Shown here: in pieces, positions 47,094 through 56,607 of the stretch | Numbering within the stretch: the first letter of the stretch is position 1 | Layout of the letters: each line of letters begins with the position of its first letter | NCBI RefSeq assembly: GCF_014385165.1 | Contig: NZ_JACRTF010000001.1 | Coordinates: 3,968,001 to 4,032,000 of the forward strand | DNA length: 64,000 nt | DNA from: Jilunia laotingensis | Lineage (GTDB): Bacteria; Bacteroidota; Bacteroidia; Bacteroidales; Bacteroidaceae | Reading direction: 5' to 3' | The notes under the pieces: model-generated | Seen by the model: only the letters and a program-made list of their open reading frames with translations | Told to the model about the DNA's origin: nothing | Databases searched by the model: none | Made by a program: the position numbers and the translations under genes

Positions 47094-48425
47094 TTAATCG
47101 GCCTCTTCAATCAAAGTTTTCATCCCTTTGATCTTTTCCCCCTGTATAAGTGTCATCAATTGTTTCACTTTACTACGGCGAACGGCAACAAAAGCATAAT
47201 GTTCTTTCACATCGATAGTTCCCACATCCTCATGTGACAGATTACCTTTTTTGTACAGAAAACCGGCAATGTCCATTTTACTCAATTTATCCTTCTTCCC
47301 TTTACCTATATATAATGTAACCCAAAGTGATTTTGGCGGGCGGGAAATTTTTTCCGGCAATTCAAAAGTTTCAATTTCCGAAGGAATATATTCAGGCACT
47401 TTTTCTTCTTCATTTAAAATCAGATAAGAAGTGCCGGTCGCATCCCAGCGGGCAGTACGGCCATTGCGATGAGTGAAAGCTTCCTCGTTGACCGGCATAT
47501 GATAATGGATAATATGTTCCACCTCGGGAATATCGAGCCCACGCGCTGCCAAGTCGGTAGAAATAAGAACATGACAGCTCCCGTTTCGGAACTTATATAG
47601 CGCGCGTTCTCTATCCGGTTGTTCCATCCCTCCATGAAAGCGTTCATTATACAACCCTTTTTCTGTAAGCAAACTGCCGATTCTATCAACAGCATCCCGA
47701 TGATTGCAAAAAACAATTGTGGAAGTATTTCCAAGCGTACAAAGCAGTTTATAAAGCGTATCTATTTTATCCTTTGCCGGAGAAATGACTTTCTTCAGTG
47801 TCAAACGAGGTTTTTCTCCGGCTGAATCGGAAAGGAAATTCAATTTAATAGTGCGGTTCAATCCCGTAAATTGAGGAATTTCTTCGGCATCTGTGGCAGA
47901 AAGCAAAATACGTCTCTTCAAACCGGGAAGTTGCGCGATAATTTCCGCCATTTCGTCATGAAAGCCAAATTCCAACGATTTGTCGAATTCATCAATGATC
48001 AGGGTATGAATGGTGTCCGGATCAAAATTCCCTTTTGATAAATGGTCGGTAATACGTCCCGGCGTACCGATTATGACAGCCGGATGATTGCCTAAAATAC
48101 TTTTCTTTTCTTCACTGATGGGATGGCCTCCGTAACAACAACAAGTTTTCCATGAAGTGTTCATTGATTTAAATACAGAATCAATTTGCAAAGCTAGTTC
48201 ACGGGAAGGTACCAGAATAAGCACTTGTATCGTATGATCACCCGGTTTTAATAGTCGGAGCAACGGTAAAAGAAAAGCTAACGTTTTACCCGAACCTGTG
48301 GGAGAAAGCAATATGACGTCCTTATCTTTCGAAACAGCATCAAGAGCTGCCTCCTGCATAGGATTAAGCGTTTCTATCTTTAGATTTTGCAACGCTGTCC
48401 GTATCAATTCATTATTTTGTATCAT
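47094..48425 (-). CDS. DEAD-box RNA helicase with DbpA-like RNA-binding domain
   Basis: 443 residues. Q motif near 15-20 (LNPMQEAALDAV), Walker A SPTGSGKT near 40, motif II is DEFD rather than DEAD (LIIDEFDKSLEFGF near 148), motif III SATD, motif V STDLAARGLD near 305, motif VI HRNGRTARW near 332. The last 75 residues match the DbpA/CsdA RNA-binding domain (YIGKGKKDKLSKMDIAGF), so a role in 23S rRNA maturation is likely. The gene is single. Confidence 0.88.
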   Translation of the reverse strand: MIQNNELIRTALQNLKIETLNPMQEAALDAVSKDKDVILLSPTGSGKTLAFLLPLLRLLKPGDHTIQVLILVPSRELALQIDSVFKSMNTSWKTCCCYGGHPISEEKKSILGNHPAVIIGTPGRITDHLSKGNFDPDTIHTLIIDEFDKSLEFGFHDEMAEIIAQLPGLKRRILLSATDAEEIPQFTGLNRTIKLNFLSDSAGEKPRLTLKKVISPAKDKIDTLYKLLCTLGNTSTIVFCNHRDAVDRIGSLLTEKGLYNERFHGGMEQPDRERALYKFRNGSCHVLISTDLAARGLDIPEVEHIIHYHMPVNEEAFTHRNGRTARWDATGTSYLILNEEEKVPEYIPSEIETFELPEKISRPPKSLWVTLYIGKGKKDKLSKMDIAGFLYKKGNLSHEDVGTIDVKEHYAFVAVRRSKVKQLMTLIQGEKIKGMKTLIEEAD

Positions 48426-48442
48426 AATATATATGGGTAGAT

Positions 48443-48480
48443 AAAAAAACCGGCATGTGACATTCTATCACCTGCCGGTA
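48443..48480 (-). terminator. Terminator of the nqr operon
   Basis: On the minus strand a stem ACCGGCA-GGTGA/TCACA-TGCCGGT type hairpin (48449-48479, one mismatch pair) is followed by seven T (48449-48443). It lies 90 nt after the nqrF stop codon. Confidence 0.85.
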
Positions 48481-48569
48481 TATATAACAGTATATTATCT
48501 TACTTGTTTTAAGAAACCGTCCTGACTTTATAGAGGTCCTTTTCAGTTTCCAAACAAGTTCGATTACAA

Positions 48570-49841
48570 TTACCCTCCAAAGTTATCGAACATCAAGTTC
48601 TTAGCAGGAACACCCAGATCGTCAAGCATCTTTTCAACTGCCTTAGACATCGGGCCAGGACCACACATATAATATTCGATATCTTCCGGAGCTTCATGAT
48701 TCTTCAGATAAGTCTCATAGATCACCTGATGAACAAAGCCGGCCGTATAGCTAACCCCTGCTGCATCGGCTGCAGGATCCGGACGGTCAAGCGCAAGATG
48801 GAATTTGAAATTCGGGAAATCCTTTTCAATTTGCAAGAAATCTTCTAAATAGAACACTTCATTCAAAGCACGAGCGCCATAGAAGTAATTCATAGTCCGG
48901 TCAGTGACATGGAGTGTCTTCGTCAAGTGCATAATCTGCGCACGTAACGGAGCCATTCCGGCACCACCACCGATCCACATCATTTCATTCTTAGTATCAA
49001 GAATCGGATGGAAATCTCCGTAAGGACCACTCATAGTAACTTTATCACCCGGTTTCAAAGTGAAAATATAAGATGAAGCTATACCCGGCATTACGTCCAT
49101 AAATCCAGGTCCTTGATCTTTTGGTTTGAAAGGAGGAGTGGCAATACGTACTGTCAGCATGATACGATCACCTTCCGCAGGATAGTTGGCCATAGAATAA
49201 GCACGAATTGTCTCCTCATCGTTCTTACATTTCAAGCCCATCAATCCGAATTTTTCCCATGCAGGAAGATATTCATCGCCAATCAGGCTCTTGTCTATGT
49301 CCTTATCATAATCCATTGAGAACTTAGGAATCTTAATCTGTGCATAAGAACCGGGAATAAAGTCCATATGTTCACCTTTAGGAAGTGCCACGATAAATTC
49401 TTTGATGAATGTAGCCACATTCTTATTGGAGATCACTTCGCATTCCCACTCTTTTACACCGAGGATAGACTCGTCGATCTTCACCGACATGTCGTTTTTC
49501 ACTTTCACCTGACAGCCCAAACGCCAATGGTCGGCCTGCTGTTTCCGTGAGAAATGAACTTTTTCAGTCGGCAGAATCTCACCGCCACCTTCAGGAACTT
49601 GACAGCGGCACTGCCCGCATGAACCTTTACCACCACAAGCCGATGAAAGGAATATGCCGTTAGCTGACAATGTGCCAAGCAATGTACCACCAGGGGCGGT
49701 TTCCAGTTTTTGTTCACCGTTCATCGTAATCGTAACCTCGCCCGAAGGAGTCAAATACCCCTTAGCAACGAGCAGTATAATGACAAGCAGGAGAATTACG
49801 CCCAGGAATACTCCGATGCTCGCTAATATTAAAGACGTCAT
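48570..49841 (-). CDS. nqrF: Na+-translocating NADH:quinone reductase subunit F
   Basis: 423 residues. N-terminal membrane helix (about 5-25), [2Fe-2S] domain with ACGGKGSCGQC near 70, FAD domain with RAYSMANYP near 210, and NADH-binding C-terminus (MWIGGGAGMAPLRA near 290, YMCGPGPM near 392). It takes electrons from NADH into the NQR complex. Last gene of nqrABCDEF. Confidence 0.97.
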   Translation of the reverse strand: MTSLILASIGVFLGVILLLVIILLVAKGYLTPSGEVTITMNGEQKLETAPGGTLLGTLSANGIFLSSACGGKGSCGQCRCQVPEGGGEILPTEKVHFSRKQQADHWRLGCQVKVKNDMSVKIDESILGVKEWECEVISNKNVATFIKEFIVALPKGEHMDFIPGSYAQIKIPKFSMDYDKDIDKSLIGDEYLPAWEKFGLMGLKCKNDEETIRAYSMANYPAEGDRIMLTVRIATPPFKPKDQGPGFMDVMPGIASSYIFTLKPGDKVTMSGPYGDFHPILDTKNEMMWIGGGAGMAPLRAQIMHLTKTLHVTDRTMNYFYGARALNEVFYLEDFLQIEKDFPNFKFHLALDRPDPAADAAGVSYTAGFVHQVIYETYLKNHEAPEDIEYYMCGPGPMSKAVEKMLDDLGVPAKNLMFDNFGG

Positions 49842-49863
49842 TGTTTTATTCTTTTTACTTTAG

Positions 49864-50496
49864 TTATAATTTCAATCCAGAGAAACACATAAAGGCCATA
49901 GCCATCAGTCCCACAGTGATAAACGTAATACCCAGACCACGCAAAGGAGCGGGAACATCAGAGTAAGCCATCTTTTCACGGATAGCAGCCAAGCCTACAA
50001 TAGCCAGTAACCAACCGATACCTGAACCCAATGCATACACAGTGGCACTTCCTAAGCCTGTAATAGCTTGAGGGTTAGATGGGTCCATCGTAATTCTTTG
50101 TTGCATAAACAGAGAGGCACCCATGATGGCACAGTTTACAGCAATCAAAGGCAGGAATATACCCAATGAAGCATATAATGAGGGACTAAAGCGTTCAACC
50201 ACCATTTCTACCAACTGAACAATACCTGCGATAACGGCAATAAAGAGAATAAAACTTAGGAAGCTGAGATCAACCCCTTCAATAAGGGCATTAGCAGCCA
50301 GCACCTTTGTCTGAAGCAAATAGTTCACAGGAAGCGTAACAACCAACACAAAAGTTACCGCAATACCCAAACCTACAGCAGTCTTCACATTCTTCGACAC
50401 GGCAAGGTATGAACACATACCCAGGAAGAAAGCGAATATCATGTTGTCCACAAATATGGAGCGGACGAATAAACTTAATAATTGTTCCATAATCAT
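49864..50496 (-). CDS. nqrE: Na+-translocating NADH:quinone reductase subunit E
   Basis: 210 residues, six membrane helices. [13 protein letters not shown] near 27 and [10 protein letters not shown] near 119 carry the Cys residues that, with those of NqrD, hold the intramembrane iron centre. A 116-nt spacer separates it from nqrD, much longer than the other gaps of the operon. Confidence 0.96.
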   Translation of the reverse strand: MIMEQLLSLFVRSIFVDNMIFAFFLGMCSYLAVSKNVKTAVGLGIAVTFVLVVTLPVNYLLQTKVLAANALIEGVDLSFLSFILFIAVIAGIVQLVEMVVERFSPSLYASLGIFLPLIAVNCAIMGASLFMQQRITMDPSNPQAITGLGSATVYALGSGIGWLLAIVGLAAIREKMAYSDVPAPLRGLGITFITVGLMAMAFMCFSGLKL

Positions 50497-50612
50497 TTTA
50501 AATTAAGAATTAAAAAAAATCAGGATGAAGAATCAAACTGCGCCCATCTACAGGCAGTGACTTGGCTACTCGGAGCCTCCTCCATTCATCATTTTCTCAT
50601 TCTCCATTAATA

Positions 50613-51245
50613 TTAGTTTTCCTGCAATTCTTTATGTTTAGCACGCTGGTACCAGATAATGCAAGCAACAATGATCAATGCCATAGGAGGCATTAACATC
50701 AAACCGTTATTCAAGTATCCCATATTATAGAATGCTTCCGGTATAATGCGGAAGTTCAGCAAAGTGCCCGAACCCAGCAATTCACGGAAGAAAGCTACGA
50801 TAATCAGAATTTTAGCATATCCCAGCCCATTACCAACTCCGTCAAGGAATGATTCCCATGGGGCATTCGCCATCGCAAATGCTTCCAGACGTCCCATCAG
50901 GATACAGTTAGTAATAATCAAGCCTACATAAACCGAAAGCTGCACACTTACATCATAAGCGAATGCTTTCAAAATCTCACTTACTATTGTTACAAGTGCA
51001 GCGACCACAACCAACTGCACGATGATACGGATACGGTTAGGAATCGTCTTACGCAACATGGAGATTACCACATTAGAAAAAGCCGTAATCACAGTTACAG
51101 AAAGACCCATCACGATAGCCGGTTCCAACTTAGCTGTCACAGCCAGTGCCGAACAAATACCAAGCACCTGTACGGTTACGGGGTTGTTCAGTCCCAGCGG
51201 AGTTGAGAATACTTCTTTATTCTTTTTAGAAAATAATTGGCTCAT
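50613..51245 (-). CDS. nqrD: Na+-translocating NADH:quinone reductase subunit D
   Basis: 210 residues, six membrane helices, homologous to NqrE. Cys in VQVLGICSALAVTAKLE near 31 and TNCILMGRLEAFAM near 113 belong to the shared intramembrane iron centre. It lies 16 nt behind nqrC. Confidence 0.96.
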   Translation of the reverse strand: MSQLFSKKNKEVFSTPLGLNNPVTVQVLGICSALAVTAKLEPAIVMGLSVTVITAFSNVVISMLRKTIPNRIRIIVQLVVVAALVTIVSEILKAFAYDVSVQLSVYVGLIITNCILMGRLEAFAMANAPWESFLDGVGNGLGYAKILIIVAFFRELLGSGTLLNFRIIPEAFYNMGYLNNGLMLMPPMALIIVACIIWYQRAKHKELQEN

Positions 51246-51261
51246 ATTCTATCGTTCCTCC

Positions 51262-51939
51262 TTAATTATTAGTTAAAAATTTATCATACTGACCCAAGCA
51301 TGCCTTCAACATGGCATCTACTCCTTTAGAAGTGATCGTACCTCCCGAGATACCATCTACCTGATATGCAGGATCGGTTACTTTACCATTTTTCTCTACG
51401 GCCAGAGCTACTTGGTTATCTTTCATAACCTTCTTTCCGGTGAACTCGCTTTGAAAACCAACAGTGGCTATTTCGGCACCAAGTCCCGGAGTCTCACTTG
51501 CATGCGAGAAGTAAACACCGTAAACGGTATCTTTATCAGCATCCAAAGCAACATATCCCCAGATGGCTCCCCATAGTCCTGCACCATATACAGGGATTAC
51601 ATACTTAGTCTGTCCGTCTATTTCAGCAACAAACACATGTAACCGGTTCTTCTCTTTCGCTTCTTTCTCATAGCTGATAGAGAAGCCATCCAAATTCTCG
51701 GTAAGGCTGCCATCGACATTCATCAGCATGTCACCCTTTATATACTTATTATATTCGGCATCAGCATCCTTCACGTCCTTGATGTTCAAAGCTGCCAATA
51801 TCTGCTTCTTAGTATCCAGCTCCTGGTTCTTGTTCTGAATGTCTTTCAGTGAAGAACTAACGAATGCCAGCAGGAATGCTACGATAACAACCATTACCGA
51901 AGCATAAATGATAGTATAAGAATTACTATTTGTATTCAT
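51262..51939 (-). CDS. nqrC: Na+-translocating NADH:quinone reductase subunit C
   Basis: 225 residues: one N-terminal membrane helix (about 8-27) and a periplasmic FMN-binding domain. The covalent FMN Thr is in VDGISGGTITSKGV near 205. It lies 14 nt behind nqrB. Confidence 0.96.
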   Translation of the reverse strand: MNTNSNSYTIIYASVMVVIVAFLLAFVSSSLKDIQNKNQELDTKKQILAALNIKDVKDADAEYNKYIKGDMLMNVDGSLTENLDGFSISYEKEAKEKNRLHVFVAEIDGQTKYVIPVYGAGLWGAIWGYVALDADKDTVYGVYFSHASETPGLGAEIATVGFQSEFTGKKVMKDNQVALAVEKNGKVTDPAYQVDGISGGTITSKGVDAMLKACLGQYDKFLTNN

Positions 51940-51953
51940 CTTTTCTGTTCGGT

Positions 51954-53132
51954 TTAATTGTTAGACTTAACGGTACGTTTCTCACGGCGACTGATATTAC
52001 TCTGTACCACACAGTAGTCAATCAACGGAGCAAAAATGTTCATCAATAAGATGGCAAGCATCATGCCTTCCGGGTAACCAGGATTAAGCACACGGATAAT
52101 AATAGCCATAGCACCGATCAGGAAACCGAAAATATACTTACCTGTTTCCGTACGGGCAGATGTCACAGGGTCGGTAGCCATGAATACGGCACCAAAACAG
52201 AAACCGCCCAATACAAGGTGTTCATACCAAGGCATGTGAGCCATAGCTGTGTCAGGTCCAACCGTATTGAATATCCAACCCATAAAAGCTCCTCCTACAA
52301 ATACCGAGAACATTGTCTTCCAGCTCGCAATGCCTGTCCAAAGCAACAAGATAGCTCCCAATGCAATGGCAATCACACTCGTTTCACCGATAGAACCCGG
52401 GATAAGACCGGTCACCATATCCCATGAGAATGGAGGATAGGCATTAGGATCAGTAGCGGTAGAGGCAATTCCCAAAGAAGTAGCGGCAGTCATTCCATCT
52501 ACGCTTTTTCCGAGACCAAAAATGCTATCCTGCGCCACCCAAACAGCGTCACCGGACATTTTAGTAGGATATGCAAAGAATAAAAACGCACGGGTTACCA
52601 ATGCAACATTAAACACGTTCATACCCGTACCACCGAATACTTCCTTCGCAAAAATTACAGAGAATGCAACTGCTATGGCAAGAATCCACAACGGACAGTC
52701 AACCGGTACAATCATCGGTATCAAGATACCCGAAACGAGAAAACCTTCCTGGATTTCTTCTTTCTTCCATTGGGCAACGACGAACTCAATGCCAAGACCG
52801 ACTACATAAGACACTATAATTTTGGGCAATACAGCCAAAAAACCATAGATAAACATATCCAGGAAGCTGCCTTCGATTCCTGTATGAGTGAAATGCTGGT
52901 ACCCTACGTTGTACATACCGAACAACAGAGCCGGTATCAACGAAATAACCACAATCGACATGATGCGCTTGCTATCAATGGCGTCGTGGATGTGCGTTCC
53001 CGTTTTCGAAGTAGTGTTGGGCACGAACAGGAATGTCTCGAAGCCATCGAACACAGAACGAAACGCGTGGAGTTTGCCGCCTTCTTCAAAGTTCGGCTTT
53101 ATCTTGTCGAGATAATTTCTTAACGCTTTCAT
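51954..53132 (-). CDS. nqrB: Na+-translocating NADH:quinone reductase subunit B
   Basis: 392 residues, about ten membrane helices. The covalent FMN Thr is in VDGMTAATSLGI near 212, the NqrB version of the SGAT-type site. It holds riboflavin and quinone sites and part of the sodium channel. It lies 35 nt behind nqrA. Confidence 0.96.
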   Translation of the reverse strand: MKALRNYLDKIKPNFEEGGKLHAFRSVFDGFETFLFVPNTTSKTGTHIHDAIDSKRIMSIVVISLIPALLFGMYNVGYQHFTHTGIEGSFLDMFIYGFLAVLPKIIVSYVVGLGIEFVVAQWKKEEIQEGFLVSGILIPMIVPVDCPLWILAIAVAFSVIFAKEVFGGTGMNVFNVALVTRAFLFFAYPTKMSGDAVWVAQDSIFGLGKSVDGMTAATSLGIASTATDPNAYPPFSWDMVTGLIPGSIGETSVIAIALGAILLLWTGIASWKTMFSVFVGGAFMGWIFNTVGPDTAMAHMPWYEHLVLGGFCFGAVFMATDPVTSARTETGKYIFGFLIGAMAIIIRVLNPGYPEGMMLAILLMNIFAPLIDYCVVQSNISRREKRTVKSNN

Positions 53133-53167
53133 TAATAATTTTGAATTATAAAATTTTGAATTATGAA

Positions 53168-54517
53168 TTACATCATTTCGGCACGAAGCATGTCAAGCCC
53201 GGCACGAACAATGCGTTGCAGTTCCAATTTGGATGAATCGACAAATTCGCACAGAGCAAAGTCTTCAGGCGCTACTTCATAGATTCCCAAAGCTTCCATG
53301 CGGTCAATATCTCCGGCAATGATAGCTTTAATCAAAAACTCCGGCAGAATATCCATAGGGAATACCTTATCATATTCGCCCGACATAATCATGTGGCGTT
53401 CGCCACCTTTTACACGAGCATCAAGGGTATATTCTTTTTTCGCCATCAACCAGCTGAAATACGAACGATTTACACTGTACTGATCAAAACGCGGCTTGAT
53501 CCATCCTAACATTTCATGGATATCGTTGCCTTCCGGGATAACGGTCAGCTGGCTATCAAATGCGCCAAGGAATCCGTTAGCAGGGATAAGCTTACCGGTC
53601 AGGACGTTGCCACTGATGTAACGCAGTTCTTTGTCTTTCGTCACGTTTCCCGCGAAAATATTAGTCAACAAGGCTCCTACACGCAATTTGCAATATGCAG
53701 GTTTCAAAACTTCGGAACCTGTCACTGCTACGGTACGAGTCATATCCACACGTCCTGTGTTCAGCAATCGCCCAATGAAAATAACAACCTGAGGATCGAC
53801 AGTCCATACAGTTTCGCCTTTCACAACCGGTGCAACGTGGTTAATCTGTACCCCCACGTTCCCAGCAGGGTTCGGTCCGTCGAAAGCGGTAATAGTAACA
53901 TTCTTAGCCTGAGTAAGAGCTGCAGATTTCTGATTTACACTAATACCAAGATAAGTTTTGGCTATTTTTGCCAATGCATCAAGACCTGTTTGAAAATTTG
54001 TCTCCTCTCCCTTCAAAACGAATTCAAAATCAGGAGCTAACGGATTGCTGTCAAAAGCTGATACGAAGATCCCCTTGGGAGTAACCGTCGGATCAGCGAT
54101 TACAGCGTACGGGCGCTGCTTGATAAAAGCAAACATACCGGACTGCAATAGTAGCTCTTTCACTTTGTCGGCATTTAGCTGGGCAACATTCTGCTTGCCG
54201 AACTCTTCATAGTCCTGCTCAACAGCGGCTTCCACAACGATGTTCATCACCTTACGGCGAGCCCCGCGCTCCACGCTTGTTACCACGCCGCTAACGGGCG
54301 AAACAAATTTCACTTCAGGATGATTCTTGTCGATAAACAAGGGTCCTCCGGCCATCACATATTCCTGTTCTTTAACAACCACTTTCGGGGTCACTCCAGG
54401 AAAGTCGTCGGGAACAAGTGCATAGAATCCCGGTTCTTTCACTGCAACAATCTCCTGCGCAGCTTTACCTTTCAGGTTGATGTCAAGGCCTTTACGTAAC
54501 TTTATTACATTTGCCAT
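53168..54517 (-). CDS. nqrA: Na+-translocating NADH:quinone reductase subunit A
   Basis: 449 residues, soluble quinone-binding subunit. Start ANVIKLRKGLDINLKGKA, GGPLFIDKNHPEVKFVSPVSG near 57 (lipoyl-like hammerhead) and PRFDQYSVNRSYFSWL near 345 are typical. First gene of the operon; a -7 box TACTTTTG lies at 54561-54554 on the minus strand, 36 nt upstream of the ATG. Confidence 0.96.
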   Translation of the reverse strand: MANVIKLRKGLDINLKGKAAQEIVAVKEPGFYALVPDDFPGVTPKVVVKEQEYVMAGGPLFIDKNHPEVKFVSPVSGVVTSVERGARRKVMNIVVEAAVEQDYEEFGKQNVAQLNADKVKELLLQSGMFAFIKQRPYAVIADPTVTPKGIFVSAFDSNPLAPDFEFVLKGEETNFQTGLDALAKIAKTYLGISVNQKSAALTQAKNVTITAFDGPNPAGNVGVQINHVAPVVKGETVWTVDPQVVIFIGRLLNTGRVDMTRTVAVTGSEVLKPAYCKLRVGALLTNIFAGNVTKDKELRYISGNVLTGKLIPANGFLGAFDSQLTVIPEGNDIHEMLGWIKPRFDQYSVNRSYFSWLMAKKEYTLDARVKGGERHMIMSGEYDKVFPMDILPEFLIKAIIAGDIDRMEALGIYEVAPEDFALCEFVDSSKLELQRIVRAGLDMLRAEMM

Positions 54518-55019
54518 GTGATATATAAAATAATGGTTTCATTAATTTGCCTGCAAAAGTAATAAATAATAATGTGAAAAGGGAGGAAAAGGAAAAGGAA
54601 ATAAGGAGAAATTTCCGTAATCACATTTGTTAACGTTCACGGCACTTATATTGCTGATAAAAAACGTAGCCCCGATGTCCGTAAACATAGGGGCTAAAAG
54701 ATATCATAAACCAAGATAATTTCTCCTCAAATGAAAGTAAATTATCCTCGGAGAATAATCACTTTCCCTCCGGGGATTGTTCATCTTGATCATCGAAAAT
54801 GCACATGTCTTTATTTTAATATGTATTTTATTGGTTCAAACTACCGTTCAAACTCTTTTTTGAGTTTCCTCGTTACTCCCTGATATACAGATCATAGCAA
54901 AGGCAGTGACCGTTCAAAGTACCGTTCAAGTTTTTACAGCCTTTTTTCGCGCATTCTTGCCCTCCGGAGAGGCTCATAATTGCTGCTAAAATCCGACTCG
55001 TTTTTCAAGCTCGAAAAGG
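54518..55019. other. 500-nt intergenic region with hairpin and short repeats
   Basis: It holds the nqrA -7 box (54554-54561, minus), an imperfect hairpin TAGCCCC/GGGGCTA at 54667-54696, and three copies of ACCGTTCAA (54843-54851, 54909-54917, 54921-54929). No gene is seen. The function of the repeats is not clear. Confidence 0.55.
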
Positions 55020-56420
55020 TTACTCTTCCGGGGCAAACATCGGATCCCATGCAGGAAGCCTGATAGGTTTCTGTTTTAATATATCCAAGACTTTTGCGGT
55101 TGCAAACTTCTTTTCCACAACCAGACGGAACATGTACTCGTCAAACCATCGATCGGTCATAATGAGATGTCCTTTGTAGCCGGCACCTGCGCCCCAACTA
55201 TTTTCAACCATCCATTTTACAGGTTTCCCGTCTTTGGCAATATCTACAGCCATCAGCGTCATAGCATGGCTGGAACCACTTGAAAAAGATTGGACTCGTT
55301 GTTTTTTATCCATTCCGAACGTTGTCCCCATCAAAGATTCATAGTCATAGTTATTGACATCAAGCAATCCTCTTTCCGAATTAAGGAATTTTCCTACATC
55401 GCAGGAGAAATACATCATTGTACTATCTTTCAATGAAGCGATGGCCATTTCCTTGATCTCTTCTACCGGCAGATTCACATACAGCCAATTGTGTCCATCG
55501 TAACGATGGCGATCAAAATCGATTTCATAACATTTATAATATTCGCGACTCGGATCATTCATCAACATCACATAGTTGGAAATTAAATTGACATCACCGT
55601 ATTTTTCCAAGAAAGTCATCGGGGTATACTGCGCTGTTTCTACCGGTTCTCCCTTCTCGTCATAACGGGTCCAAGTAAATTCAGTGGGAGGCACTCCCAA
55701 GTTCAATACCAACATACGATAAATAGTACCCAGCATTTCTATCTTACTTTTTTCAAGTGCCGCAGGTTTAGCACCCGCGAGAGCCTGTTCACGCAGTTTC
55801 AGACCAAATTCGCGCAATTTCAATGAGATAAGATTGGCCATTCGTGCCGTATTATCGCTGCTGTTGGTTTCCGGCATTATATCTTTGGGAACCAAGCCAT
55901 ATTTTCCTACAATATCGGCAACACCGGTAAACGTACCACCGTCACTCAACGGATTGCGGAACAGCCATTCCACCATTTTATCATCCATCGGCTTCTCGCG
56001 CGTATCGATTACTCCCTGAAGAAACAAATTTGCTTTCTCCAACTGGTCGTAAAAGAAAGGATAAACTTGAGAAAACTCAAACTCTCCCAATCCATACTTC
56101 GCTATTGCCTTGGCACGCATCACGTTCAGTCCGGTAAAAAGCCAACACCGTCCTGAAGATTTCTGGTCTGTGATCCCTTTGGAATCGACTCTGATAGAGA
56201 AATGAGTATCCATTCCTGTTTGATTCTCCTGATTCAACGCCAGCTTACGGATGTCGTTGTTGCCGATAGCATTACGCAATGCCTTGTCCGACGGAGTACC
56301 TTGATAACTCTGTTTGATCTGTTTCAGCATTTCATCGCTGATTCCACCCTTATCTTGCTGAGCCTGCATGGAAATGAATGAAGCGGCAAGAACAAATAGT
56401 GACAAAAGTCGTTTATTCAT
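55020..56420 (-). CDS. Aminopeptidase C (bleomycin-hydrolase-like C1B peptidase), secreted
   Basis: 466 residues with a signal peptide (MNKRLLSLFVLAASFISMQAQ). Papain-like triad of the C1B family: Cys in QKSSGRCWLFTGLN near 91, His in SSGSSHAMTLMAVDI near 388, Asn in WMVENSWGAGAGYKG near 408. Cytoplasmic homologues are hexameric aminopeptidases; here a signal peptide points to the periplasm. A possible -7 box TATTTTTG lies on the minus strand at 56500-56493. Confidence 0.93.
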   Translation of the reverse strand: MNKRLLSLFVLAASFISMQAQQDKGGISDEMLKQIKQSYQGTPSDKALRNAIGNNDIRKLALNQENQTGMDTHFSIRVDSKGITDQKSSGRCWLFTGLNVMRAKAIAKYGLGEFEFSQVYPFFYDQLEKANLFLQGVIDTREKPMDDKMVEWLFRNPLSDGGTFTGVADIVGKYGLVPKDIMPETNSSDNTARMANLISLKLREFGLKLREQALAGAKPAALEKSKIEMLGTIYRMLVLNLGVPPTEFTWTRYDEKGEPVETAQYTPMTFLEKYGDVNLISNYVMLMNDPSREYYKCYEIDFDRHRYDGHNWLYVNLPVEEIKEMAIASLKDSTMMYFSCDVGKFLNSERGLLDVNNYDYESLMGTTFGMDKKQRVQSFSSGSSHAMTLMAVDIAKDGKPVKWMVENSWGAGAGYKGHLIMTDRWFDEYMFRLVVEKKFATAKVLDILKQKPIRLPAWDPMFAPEE

Positions 56421-56607
56421 ATTAGAATGTTATTAAGTTATGATGAGTTACGAGTAGTGAACTACAAACTCGTAACCAGTGATTCGTTTTTGCAAAAATA
56501 ACATCCTTTTTTGGAACTTTTAGCCATTCCTTTAGATTTATTATCTATTTGCGCGAAAACTATTCCAAATAAAACGGTTTTCTTTGCACCCACATTCATA
56601 ATTGAAT

